This document shows, piece after piece, positions 52,302 to 60,698 of a DNA stretch of 64,000 bases. This DNA is from Alteromonas sp. RKMC-009 (GTDB lineage: Bacteria; Pseudomonadota; Gammaproteobacteria; Enterobacterales; Alteromonadaceae): contig NZ_CP031010.1 of assembly GCF_003584565.2 (NCBI RefSeq), positions 124,001-188,000 on the forward strand, read 5' to 3'. The position numbers were made by a program, and so were the translations under genes. The stretch's first letter is position 1. Each line of letters begins with the position of its first letter. The notes under the pieces are model-generated. The model was given only the letters and a program-made list of their open reading frames with translations, searched no databases and had not been told where the DNA came from.

Positions 52302-53998
52302 ATCAGTCTGATAGTACAACCTATGATGCCATCGTCGTTGGCTCCGGTATTACCGGAGGATGGGCGGCAAAAGAGCTCACCGAAAAAGGGCTAAAAGTGC
52401 TCATGCTGGAGCGGGGAGAAGATATTCCTCACCGTACCGGCTATAAACATGAAATGACGCCGCCCTGGGAAATGCCATTCCGCGGGGAAGGGGATCAGGC
52501 ATATTGGGAGAAACACTATCCCATTCAGCAACACAGCGGTCATCTCACCGAATGGACGGAAGACTACTGGGTAGACGACAGTGAACAGAGTTACGAAACT
52601 GCGCAGGAACCGGGCTTTCGATGGTTGCGAGGCTATCACCTGGGTGGCCGCTCCCTGATGTGGGGCCGGCAATGCTACCGTTGGAGTGATTACGATTTTG
52701 AATCGAACGCCAGAGACGGTCATGGCACCGACTGGCCTATCCGTTATAAAGATATTGCCGACTGGTATGATTATGTAGAGTCTTTTGTGGGTATTTCCGG
52801 TGCGAAAGAAAATCTGCCCCAGCTACCCGACGGGCAGTTTCAGCCGCCTATGGCATTAAATGCCGTCGAGCAGCACATGCGCGAGGAGATCTTTAAAACC
52901 TATCCGGATCGCTGTTTAACCATTGGCAGAACCGCCAACCTCACCGAGGGCAAGCCCGAAGAGGGGCGGGTGAACTGCCAGTACCGTAATATCTGCTCCC
53001 GGGGCTGTTCATTCGGTGCCTATTTCAGTACCCAAAGCAGCACTTTGCCAGCGGCGCAGAAAACCGGAAACTTAACCCTGCGAACCGACAGCGTGGTTGA
53101 AACCGTGATTTACGATAACAAGACGAAACGGGTTACCGGTGTCACGGTTATCGACCGGAAAACCAAAGAAAAACTGACGTATAACGGAAAGCTGGTATTT
53201 CTCTGTGCCGGTGCGTTTAACTCTGTTGCATTGATGCTGCGTTCCACGTCTGAAGCCTTTCCTGACGGGCTGGCCAATTCGTCGGGCACGCTGGGTAAAT
53301 ACATCATGGATCATGCCGGTACACTGGGCGTAGCGTCCATTATTCCCGGTTACGATGAACACTATTATCACGGCTCCCGTCCTACCGGCGTGGTGATCCC
53401 CCGCTTTGTGAACCTGGAAGAAAATGACAAACCTTACCTGCGCGGCTTCTCATACCAGGGCGGAGCTTATCGTTCTGGCTGGACCCGTGGCATGCGACAG
53501 GCCGGTGTGGGCGAGGCGTTCAAAGATGAGTTACAGGCACCCGGCCCGTGGAAATTCGTACTCACCACCTTTGCTGAGTGTTTGCCACAAGAGACCAACC
53601 GCATCACCCTCAGCGACACAAAAACTGATGCTGATGGCTTACCCCAACTGCGTATCGACTTTGCTTTCAGCGATAACGAATACAAGTTGCTGGCAGCAGC
53701 CAAAGAAGAAGCTGCAAAAATGGTGGAAGCGGCAGGCGGTAAGGTGCTGTTCGGCTCTGATAAACCCAATCCCGGAGGCTCGGCTATTCATGAAATGGGC
53801 GGAGCAAGAATGGGGAAAGATCCTAAAACCTCGGTACTCAATGGCTATAATCAAGCCCACGATATTCCGAATCTGTTTGTCACCGATGGCGCAGCAATGG
53901 CGTCTTCTGCCTGTCAGAACCCGTCTCTCACCTACATGGCGCTTACCGCCAGGGCTGTAGATTATGCAGTGAAAGCGCTGCAAGCGGGTGCAATCTGA
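52298..53998 (+). CDS. GMC-family FAD-dependent glucoside dehydrogenase catalytic subunit
   Basis: A 566-residue GMC oxidoreductase. The FAD-binding VVGSGITGGWAAKEL is at the N-terminus, LGGRSLMWGRQ is the second flavin motif, and the C-terminal active site has His in GGSAIHEMGGARMG and Asn in SACQNPSLTYMALTARA. The pattern is that of glucoside 3-dehydrogenases and FAD-dependent C-glycoside 3-oxidases. It overlaps the Tat subunit gene by 4 bp. A cysteine-rich segment (INCQYRNICSRGCSFG-like, about 225-240) suggests an iron-sulphur or disulphide element as in related dehydrogenases. Cytochrome or quinone would accept the electrons. Confidence 0.87.
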   Translation: MNQSDSTTYDAIVVGSGITGGWAAKELTEKGLKVLMLERGEDIPHRTGYKHEMTPPWEMPFRGEGDQAYWEKHYPIQQHSGHLTEWTEDYWVDDSEQSYETAQEPGFRWLRGYHLGGRSLMWGRQCYRWSDYDFESNARDGHGTDWPIRYKDIADWYDYVESFVGISGAKENLPQLPDGQFQPPMALNAVEQHMREEIFKTYPDRCLTIGRTANLTEGKPEEGRVNCQYRNICSRGCSFGAYFSTQSSTLPAAQKTGNLTLRTDSVVETVIYDNKTKRVTGVTVIDRKTKEKLTYNGKLVFLCAGAFNSVALMLRSTSEAFPDGLANSSGTLGKYIMDHAGTLGVASIIPGYDEHYYHGSRPTGVVIPRFVNLEENDKPYLRGFSYQGGAYRSGWTRGMRQAGVGEAFKDELQAPGPWKFVLTTFAECLPQETNRITLSDTKTDADGLPQLRIDFAFSDNEYKLLAAAKEEAAKMVEAAGGKVLFGSDKPNPGGSAIHEMGGARMGKDPKTSVLNGYNQAHDIPNLFVTDGAAMASSACQNPSLTYMALTARAVDYAVKALQAGAI

Positions 53999-54023
53999 CC
54001 CGGGTTCCTCCTTTCTTATATTT

Positions 54024-54041
54024 TTAGAATCTATTTTCCAA
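54024..54041. promoter_or_regulatory. TetR-type operator-like site before the TBDR
   Basis: TTAGAATCTATTTTCCAA agrees at 15 of 18 positions with TTAGAATCTGTATTCTAA at 48983-49000; the left arm and part of the centre are identical. Confidence 0.45.
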
Positions 54042-54259
54042 TAATGAGGTATCAATTTCCTTGATGCCTCTCATCATTAAGTTCGCGTTTTAGATAGCGG
54101 GAATTCCTGTATTTTATTTTTTGTTAACTAAATGTGTCATTCGGTACATGGGGTTAACAAAGGCGATGTGAGTGATGTCCGGTGGCATGGTGAAACGCAG
54201 CAAAGATTGCGGTAACCCGTCCACAGGCATTCGCATAAGAAGACATACAGGAAGCCAAA

Positions 54260-56584
54260 ATGAAAAACACGCAAATTTTCAAAGTCACGGCGCTGGCGGC
54301 TGCCATTGCCAGTCCGGTGCTTTACGCTCAAGAAACAGTTGAAACTGAGGAGTCTCAAGGGTTTGAAGTTATCCTTGTGGAAGCGCAGCGGACCACTCAA
54401 AACCTCCAGGAAGTGCCGGTGAGCGTTCAAGTGCTCTATGGTTCTGATCTGGCAGAACAGAATATCAATGAACTGACACAACTCTCTGTCATGGCGCCCA
54501 CACTGCAGGTGGGACAGGACAATACCTACGCCATTCGTGGCATCGGTTCCCAGATTTTTGCCGAGACTATCGACCCCAGCGTTGCGCTGGCCATTGACGG
54601 CGTAAGTCTGGGGAGAAATGCACTCGCCGGTCAGCCCTTCAACGACATTGCTTCAGTGGAAGTGCTGAACGGTCCGCAAGGCTTGCTATTCGGTAAAAAT
54701 GCGTCGGCAGGTCTGGTCAATATCGCAACGAAACGCCCGGTCATTGATGAAAGCTCAGGCAATATCTCATTTGAATACAATTTAAGAGATACCACGCCAA
54801 CAGATGCTACCGGCAAGATTGCAAAAGGCACTATTAATCTGCCGGTATCAGAAAATTCTGCTCTGCGCATCAATGCGTTGTATTCCATGCAGGACAGTAT
54901 TATCGACAACATCTATCCCAATACTGAACGTACGGACTTAGATCAGGAAAAGTCCGGGATTAAATTGAAGTACCTGTATGAAGATGGTCCGCTGAGCCTT
55001 TATTTTATTGGTGACTACAATAAGAACGAAGGCACCGGAGAGCGCTATGCCAGAACGTTCCGTGAAGTCGATCCTGACAGTGAGATTGTCGCGCTACTGG
55101 CAGCAGACAACATTACGCCAGGGCCAGAAAACATGACCAATAATTCCGATGGTGAGATGTTTCAGGACGTAGAAACCGGTGGGCTGCAGGGAGAAGTGGT
55201 TTACGCATTCAACAATGGTATGGAGCTTTTCAATATCGCTGCGTGGCGCTACTTCGACAGTGACGCGAACCTGCATAATGACTTTTCATCACTGCCCGAT
55301 ATCGTAAATAACCCGAACACCAATGAGTATGAACAGTTCTCCAATGAATTGCGTCTGGTGTTACCTGCCACTGAAAACTATTCCGGTCAGGTGGGCTTAT
55401 TCTATTTTGATTCAGAATCGAACATGACAAATAGTCTGGAAGTGCAGGGGCCGCCGCCGTTTGTGGCTGTTGGGTTCCCGTTCTGTGTGGAGGCTGAGAT
55501 ATCCGGTCCGCCACCGGGATGCCCTTACAGCAACGATGTGTTTTTAGGAAACGACTCTGTGACTACACTCACCCAGACCAGTTACGCCGCTTTCGGGCAG
55601 TTCGATTTCTATCTCACAGATAAACTCACTGCCACCGCCGGCGCCCGGGTAACGCAGGATGAAGTCACTTCCGATGTACTGCAAATGCAGAAAGATTATT
55701 TCATCGGTATCGGTGGCCCCCGTGGACAATTCAATGAATCAGTAGATAACACCAATCTGAGCTGGAAGCTGGGGGCACAGTACCAGTATGACGCCGACCT
55801 GATGATGTATGTGTCGGTAGGTCAGGGCTATAAAGCGCCGGGCTTTAATACCGACAATCAGGATAACGAAGCGATTCCGTTTGCCGTTGAAGATGAGATT
55901 TCTACCACCATCGAAGCAGGCTTTAAGAGCAAAGTGCTGGATGATAGGGTCATTTTCAACCTGTCAGTGTTTAATACCGATTTTGATAATTACCAGGCGC
56001 AGTCGTTTAATCTCGATGCTCAGGCTTTCATCATCCAGAATGCTGCCACCGTAACCTCGCGGGGTGCTGAAATTTCAGTAAGAGCACTGGCCAGTGACAA
56101 CCTGACTTTCTACTGGGATGCAGCCCTGCTGGATTCAACTTTCGATGAATTTGCGCAGGCATCCTGTACGCCAGACTCAACAGAGTGTGGCCCCGATGAT
56201 GCTTTTTTTGATGCATCCGGGTATTCCACACCACTGGCGGCAGATTTCACATCCACACTGAAGGCACAGTACGAGCAGGAAATCACGGCAACGATATACG
56301 GATTCCTTAATGCCAGCGTATATTACCGGTCTGATATTAATTACGGTATTGCATCGCCTTCAACAGAGCTTGATGCCATCACTACGTTTAACATCAGTGC
56401 AGGTTTTGAAACCGATGACGGCTTACGGGTGTGGGTATTCTGTAATAACTGTACCGACGAGAAATACCCCGTCTCTATGGGCTTTGATCCCGGTGAGAAT
56501 AACCGCGGCTTTGCCTCAATTCACCAAACCTGGGGGCTCAACTCAGTGCGCTCACTCGGTCTGGCTGCCTCCTGGGCATTTTAA
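54260..56584 (+). CDS. TonB-dependent receptor of the glycoside locus
   Basis: A 774-residue outer-membrane receptor with a signal peptide (to about residue 23), a TonB-box-like EVILVEAQR, a plug domain with YAIRGIGSQIF and VEVLNGPQGLLFGKNASAG, and a barrel ending in the aromatic AASWAF. It follows the GMC gene after 261 bp and probably imports the glycoside oxidised by that enzyme. A TetR-type site upstream suggests shared control. It is related in plug sequence to the receptors at 14244 and 62037. Confidence 0.9.
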   Translation: MKNTQIFKVTALAAAIASPVLYAQETVETEESQGFEVILVEAQRTTQNLQEVPVSVQVLYGSDLAEQNINELTQLSVMAPTLQVGQDNTYAIRGIGSQIFAETIDPSVALAIDGVSLGRNALAGQPFNDIASVEVLNGPQGLLFGKNASAGLVNIATKRPVIDESSGNISFEYNLRDTTPTDATGKIAKGTINLPVSENSALRINALYSMQDSIIDNIYPNTERTDLDQEKSGIKLKYLYEDGPLSLYFIGDYNKNEGTGERYARTFREVDPDSEIVALLAADNITPGPENMTNNSDGEMFQDVETGGLQGEVVYAFNNGMELFNIAAWRYFDSDANLHNDFSSLPDIVNNPNTNEYEQFSNELRLVLPATENYSGQVGLFYFDSESNMTNSLEVQGPPPFVAVGFPFCVEAEISGPPPGCPYSNDVFLGNDSVTTLTQTSYAAFGQFDFYLTDKLTATAGARVTQDEVTSDVLQMQKDYFIGIGGPRGQFNESVDNTNLSWKLGAQYQYDADLMMYVSVGQGYKAPGFNTDNQDNEAIPFAVEDEISTTIEAGFKSKVLDDRVIFNLSVFNTDFDNYQAQSFNLDAQAFIIQNAATVTSRGAEISVRALASDNLTFYWDAALLDSTFDEFAQASCTPDSTECGPDDAFFDASGYSTPLAADFTSTLKAQYEQEITATIYGFLNASVYYRSDINYGIASPSTELDAITTFNISAGFETDDGLRVWVFCNNCTDEKYPVSMGFDPGENNRGFASIHQTWGLNSVRSLGLAASWAF

Positions 56585-56592
56585 TCTCATCC

Positions 56593-56621
56593 AAAGCCAA
56601 CTCGCCGGGAGTTGGCTTTTT
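56593..56621 (+). terminator. Terminator after the glycoside-locus TBDR
   Basis: AAAGCCAACTC-GCCGG-GAGTTGGCTTT, an 11-bp perfect stem with TTTTT at its end. Confidence 0.82.
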
Positions 56622-56724
56622 CTTTATTCCGAATTTTCTGTGGGCCGGGTTGTACCTTGTGGGGGCGGTGTACTTCATTTTCAGAAGCAAATTCAGTTAA
56701 ACTTTGCTGAAAAGGAGTATCAAC

Positions 56725-57047
56725 ATGACTGCATTATTTGTTTACGGCACCTTACGGCAAGGTTTCCCAACGAGCATATACTTACCGCAATTGGCGGCGA
56801 ATTCGAAGCCGGATATCTGCACGGACATTTAATTGAAGAAGGGTGGGGCGCTGCACAGGGCTGCCCGGGATTAAAGCTTGCTGCACATGGGCAACGTATC
56901 GACGGTCAGGTATTCACGTCTCCCTCTTTGGATAAACATTGGCAAGGTCTCGATGATTTCGAAGGTGAAGAGTATGTGCGAACAGAAACCGAGATCCAGT
57001 TGATAAGCGGTGAAAAAACGAAAGCCTTTGTGTATGTTTTGAAGTAG
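56725..57047 (+). pseudogene. Frameshifted gamma-glutamylcyclotransferase-like gene
   Basis: The start ATG (after AAAGGAG) opens FVYGTLRQGF, the conserved beginning of the GGCT/AIG2 family, but this frame stops at 56832. The rest of the family sequence (EAGYLHGHLIEEGWGAAQG and DDFEGEEYVRTE with the catalytic Glu) continues in the next frame to 57047. One missing T in the GGTTTCCC run near 56763-56768 explains both. It is either a real inactivation or a homopolymer error in the assembly. It is convergent with the broken NTF2-like gene, with a hairpin between (57048-57069). Confidence 0.75.
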
Positions 57048-57069
57048 GGGCTGGCAATTACCAGCCCCC
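57048..57069. terminator. Convergent hairpin between GGCT and NTF2-like genes
   Basis: GGGGCTGG-CAATTA-CCAGCCCC, an 8-bp perfect GC-rich stem. There is no long T-tract; it may act as a terminator in both directions. Confidence 0.6.
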
Positions 57070-57076
57070 GGCGATG

Positions 57077-57254
57077 TTACTTTTCAATGGCCACGATACC
57101 GTAGGTACCGGAATTATCCGGATAGCTGGTGTCATCACAGTTACAATACGAGAAGGTTTCTGAGAAGGTGTAGTAGGGCTCAGGAATTCTTGGGTAAATC
57201 AATCCCGGACGTGATGGCGAGTAAACAGGATACGAATATGCCGGCTTTTTAAAG
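57077..57254 (-). pseudogene. 3' fragment of the IS-split NTF2-like gene
   Basis: This holds the displaced C-terminal coding part of the gene whose beginning lies at 58458-59210. Once the element and one target copy are removed, the reading frame runs on without a shift to a stop at 57077. The segment resembles the tail of the paralogue ending at 61778 (both have PYYTFSETFSY) and adds about 18 residues with Cys-Asn-Cys. Restored length is about 307 aa. Confidence 0.8.
57248..57254. repeat. Target-site duplication, left copy
   Basis: TTTAAAG, repeated exactly at 58458-58464 on the other side of the IS element. Confidence 0.8.
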
Positions 57255-58457
57255 TGAATTAGTTCCGACCAGATCTGACACATCGACTTGAAAAGATGAG
57301 AGTTACCCAGTTTGATAAAGGTGTCGAATCTTTATTAAACAAACCAAAAGGTAACTCTCATGTTGCATACTAGCAATCCAATCATTAAACACAAAGCAGG
57401 ATTACTTAATCTGGCCGAAGAACTCGGCAACGTCTCTAAGGCCTGTAAAGTGATGGGCGTATCCCGAGACACGTTTTATCGCTATCAGGAGTTAGTTGAA
57501 GATGGCGGTGTTGATTCACTAATCAGCAAATCCAGAAGAACACCTAACTTAAAGAATCGCGTTGATGAGCAGACCGAGCAAGCGGTACTCGTTCACGCCG
57601 TCGATTATCCCGCACACGGCCAAGCCAGAACCAGTAATGAACTTCGCAAGCAAGGCGTATTCGTGTCCGGCAGTGGCGTGCGTTCTATCTGGCTCCGTCA
57701 TAACCTTGAGAACTTTAAAAAGCGTCTGGCTGCTCTTGAGGAGAAGGTCGAGAAGGAAGGAATTATACTAACCGACGAGCAAGTTGCGGCACTGGAAAAG
57801 AAGAAGCAGGATGATGAGGCCTGCGGTGAAATTGAAACACATCATCCAGGCTATCTCGGCTCTCAGGACACGTTTTATGTTGGTAATTTGAAAGGTGTTG
57901 GTCGGATTTACCAGCAGACGTTTGTTGATACCTACAGCAAAATTGCGTTTGCTAAGCTCTACACAACGAAGACGCCTATCACCTCCGCAGATGTACTGAA
58001 TGATCGCGTCTTGCCGTTCTTCGAGGCTCAGTAGCTGCCAATGCTCAGAATTCTTACAGACAGAGGCACGGAATACTGTGGGAAGGTCGAACAGCATGAT
58101 TACCAGCTCTATCTGGCGATAAACGATATCGACCACACCAAAACAAAAGCCCGTCATCCCCAGACAAACGGTATCTGTGAACGCTTCCACAAAACCATTC
58201 TCAACGAGTTTTATCAGGTTACGTTCCGCAAGAAACTCTATGATTCACTGGAGATGTTGCAGAAAGATCTGGACGAGTGGCTGAATTATTACAACAATGA
58301 ACGAACTCATCAGGGCAAAATGTGCTGCGGCAGAACGCCAATGGAAACATTAATCGATGGGAAACAGATTTGGGCTGAGAAGAATTTAGCTCAAATCTAA
58401 TCTGACGCTGGCACCAGAAAAACTGGGTAACTGTCAGATCAGGTCTGAGCTAGTACA
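57255..58457 (+). mobile_element. IS481-family insertion sequence (about 1.2 kb)
   Basis: An insertion sequence bounded by a 7-bp TTTAAAG duplication. Its ends are imperfect inverted repeats starting with TG; the first 26 bases match at 21 positions, with an identical GATCTGACA inside. An inner copy of GTTACCCAGTTT is near both ends (57302-57313 and 58420-58431). It carries a DDE transposase split by an amber codon. It interrupts an NTF2-like gene on the opposite strand. Confidence 0.85.
57360..58400 (+). pseudogene. IS481-type DDE transposase with internal stop
   Basis: The transposase has an N-terminal helix-turn-helix (VSKACKVMGVSRDTFYRYQ, about 23-41) and a retroviral-type DDE domain: Asp in QTFVDTYSK, Asp in ILTDRGTEYCG and Glu in NGICERFHKTILNE. 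A TAG at 58032-58034 stops the frame after 224 residues, before the second Asp; the same frame resumes directly (MLRILTDRG at 58041) and runs to 58400. A single base change would restore a protein of about 346 aa. It is therefore probably inactive unless the stop is read through. Confidence 0.85.
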
Positions 58458-59210
58458 TTTAAAGCCTGGCGGCAGTCCTTCCATGCGTTCTCCGGCTTCA
58501 CGCATGGGGCCGGTATCTGCTTTGTGATCGGCTGCACCATTGATTACCGATAAGTTTTCAATCATCGATTCAGGCAGGCCAGGCGTAAAATCGTAGGCCA
58601 TTTGTAAATGCCAGATCTTCCATTTACCGTCTTCCAGAATGAAATCGCCGGCATATTTTTCCCAGAAAAAGACGCTGCCAACTTTAGCATCGTCGCCTTC
58701 AATGTTGGCCATTAAGCCCATACCAGGTGAATACCAGATCCCTTTCGCTGTTTTACCGTCACCGGCCACTTCAATCACCGGCGTGGTGTTGGTATGCATC
58801 GCCCACTCATGACCGGCGCCAAGGTTTGATTCTTCCAGTTTCAGTTCCGGCATAACTTTCTGCATGGCTTTTAATGCCAGTTCACGGTTTTTCTGATTTT
58901 CTTTACCATAAGCATTGCGCACAGTTTGTAAGCCATCCATCACCCACAGCGGGCTGGCAAAAACGGCAGAATCGGCAAACTTACCTTTCGCATCTACCCA
59001 AAGGGTGTCGACTTCTTCAAGGTTCATACCCGCAGCATGTAAATAGGCATGTTTGCTCATCACGTTTTGCACCTGAAGAGCTATATACGCGTGTTCACCT
59101 TTGCTGATAACCGGTCTGTTGTCTGCCATAGCTTCCCCGGATGCCATAAAGCCGGTGGTGGTAGAGAGAAGCACTGCCATAGCAACTGCTTTTACTGATG
59201 AATTAATCAT
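58434..59210 (-). pseudogene. NTF2/SnoaL-like secreted protein gene, interrupted by IS
   Basis: The 5' part encodes a signal peptide (about 1-29) and a cone-shaped NTF2/SnoaL-like domain (about 40-230, with VQNVMSKHAYLHAAGMN and WKIWHLQMAYDFTP). The frame enters the IS and ends there after eight foreign residues (stop at 58434-58436), losing about 57 native ones. The core domain is still complete, so partial function is possible. It is a close paralogue of the gene at 60699. RBS AAGGAAAG precedes the ATG. A LacI-type palindrome stands 71 bp upstream. NTF2-like proteins of this kind often act on aromatic or steroid-like substrates, but the role here is unknown. Confidence 0.82.
58458..58464. 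repeat. Target-site duplication, right copy
   Basis: TTTAAAG, the second exact copy flanking the IS481-type element. Confidence 0.8.
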
Positions 59211-59280
59211 TATCTTTCCTTAACGTTGATTTGTGCCGTGCACAATTTGAGAATACGTTGATGAATCTTTCTAAATACTT

Positions 59281-59296
59281 ATGGGAGCGCTCCCAT
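59281..59296. promoter_or_regulatory. LacI-type operator 1
   Basis: ATGGGAGCGCTCCCAT, a perfect 16-bp palindrome with the central CG typical of LacI-family sites. It lies between the NTF2-like gene (minus) and the lacI-type gene (plus). Confidence 0.8.
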
Positions 59297-59483
59297 GTTG
59301 TTGCGATGTCAAGTCGCGATGTCAAACCTGTCAAAATACATTGCAATGTAATTAAAATGTTATCAAATTGGTAATGGTTATGAAGTTAATCCAATTTATG
59401 GATGCCGTTCTTCTTGTTGCCCGCGAAGCGTGTAGAATAAAGTGAAAGGGATCAGATTCCTCAGTTAAGGGTCGGAGTAGCGG

Positions 59484-60515
59484 GTGTCATCGGATAATAA
59501 AAAAACAGTCAGAAAAATGAGCAGAGCAACCGGAGAAGATGTTGCAAGACTGGCTGGTGTTTCCAAATCTACCGTTTCGCGGATCTTTAATGGTGGAGTG
59601 GTTTCTCCGGTGGCGCGGGAAAAAATTCTGGCCGCGGCTAAAACGCTGCATTATCGTCCTAATCCTACCGCGCGTTCTCTCACAATAAAGCGTTCTTTTC
59701 TGGTGGGCGTTGCGATTACCCAGCTTGATAATCAATTTTATCCTGACTTTGTGCAGTTGCTGTCAGACAAGCTGGCATCTCAGGGATACAGAATTGTTTT
59801 ATTTGTGACACACGGTGAACGTGGAGATGATCCTACCCTTGAGGAAATTCTCAACTACAGCCTGGATGCTATCATCTTTGCTTCCAGTCGCAGTGCTACA
59901 ACAACGGCTGCGGCTTGTGCGGAAGCGGGTATACCCACAATCATGTTTAACAGTGTGGACCCGGTAGAAAACTGCAAGTGCATCAGTACCGATGACATTG
60001 ATGGTGCTGAGCAAATCGCGAAGGCGCTCTATGAGGCTGGTCACCGGTTCATCGGTGTACTGAAAGGACTGGAAGAGAGTGTGATTACCCGTCGCAGGGT
60101 GAGCGCGTTTTCAAACAAGATATGCGAGCTGGGCGGCGCAAAAGTGGTGGGTGAGAACTGCAACTTTCAGTTTGAATCAGCAAAACTGGCTACCCGCCGC
60201 CTGTTAACCCGGTTCCCTGATACAGATGCTATTTTTGCGTTAAACGATCATATGGCTCTGGCCTGCATGGAAGTGTGCCGGAATGAATTTCAACTTACGC
60301 CGGGTGAAGATATATCTATAATCGGGTTTGATGATGTGACGATATCTGGCTGGGGGACGTTTTCCCTTGCCAGTTTTGCTCATCCTCTGGGTCATATCAC
60401 CGATGAAATTGTAAACTATGTGCTGGCGTCACAGCGTGCAGAGCAGCCCGACACCTCGCCAGTCTATCTCAAAGGTGAACTGAGATACCGTTCATCATTG
60501 AAGTCTCCTTCTTAA
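59484..60515 (+). CDS. LacI-family regulator
   Basis: A 343-residue LacI-type repressor. The N-terminal helix-turn-helix and hinge are GEDVARLAGVSKSTVSRIFNG (about 17-37), and the periplasmic-binding-protein-like effector domain runs from about residue 70 (FLVGVAITQLDNQFYPDFVQ). It starts with GTG after GGAG; an ATG at 59517 is an alternative. Three GGGAGCG-NTCCC palindromes lie before the genes around it, giving a local regulon. The sugar or other inducer is not known. Confidence 0.87.
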   Translation: MSSDNKKTVRKMSRATGEDVARLAGVSKSTVSRIFNGGVVSPVAREKILAAAKTLHYRPNPTARSLTIKRSFLVGVAITQLDNQFYPDFVQLLSDKLASQGYRIVLFVTHGERGDDPTLEEILNYSLDAIIFASSRSATTTAAACAEAGIPTIMFNSVDPVENCKCISTDDIDGAEQIAKALYEAGHRFIGVLKGLEESVITRRRVSAFSNKICELGGAKVVGENCNFQFESAKLATRRLLTRFPDTDAIFALNDHMALACMEVCRNEFQLTPGEDISIIGFDDVTISGWGTFSLASFAHPLGHITDEIVNYVLASQRAEQPDTSPVYLKGELRYRSSLKSPS

Positions 60516-60627
60516 TGCTCTTCTGAGTACTTCCTTATCACTATTTGTTAATCAAATGTTTTAAATTCGTTTATTGGATTTTTCCGATTACTGAGTTTTA
60601 AGTAGTCTCATCGTCAAGTTTTCAAAT

Positions 60628-60643
60628 TTGGGAGCGATCCCAA
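60628..60643. promoter_or_regulatory. LacI-type operator 2
   Basis: TTGGGAGCGATCCCAA, one centre change from a perfect palindrome, 55 bp before the EF-hand/NTF2-like gene. Confidence 0.75.
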
Positions 60644-60698
60644 TTGGCTATCTGTCGGGGGATTCCTATTGCTCCCGGCGTGAACAAGGAGCATTACG

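Noticed and set aside
52298..53998. Choline dehydrogenase or cholesterol oxidase for the GMC gene
   Set aside because: Coupling to the Tat-type small subunit and the SACQNPSLT motif point to sugar/glucoside dehydrogenases.
57360..58400. Two separate transposase genes with programmed frameshifting as in IS3
   Set aside because: Both parts are in the same frame and are separated by a stop codon, not by a shift; the domain order is that of a single IS481 protein.
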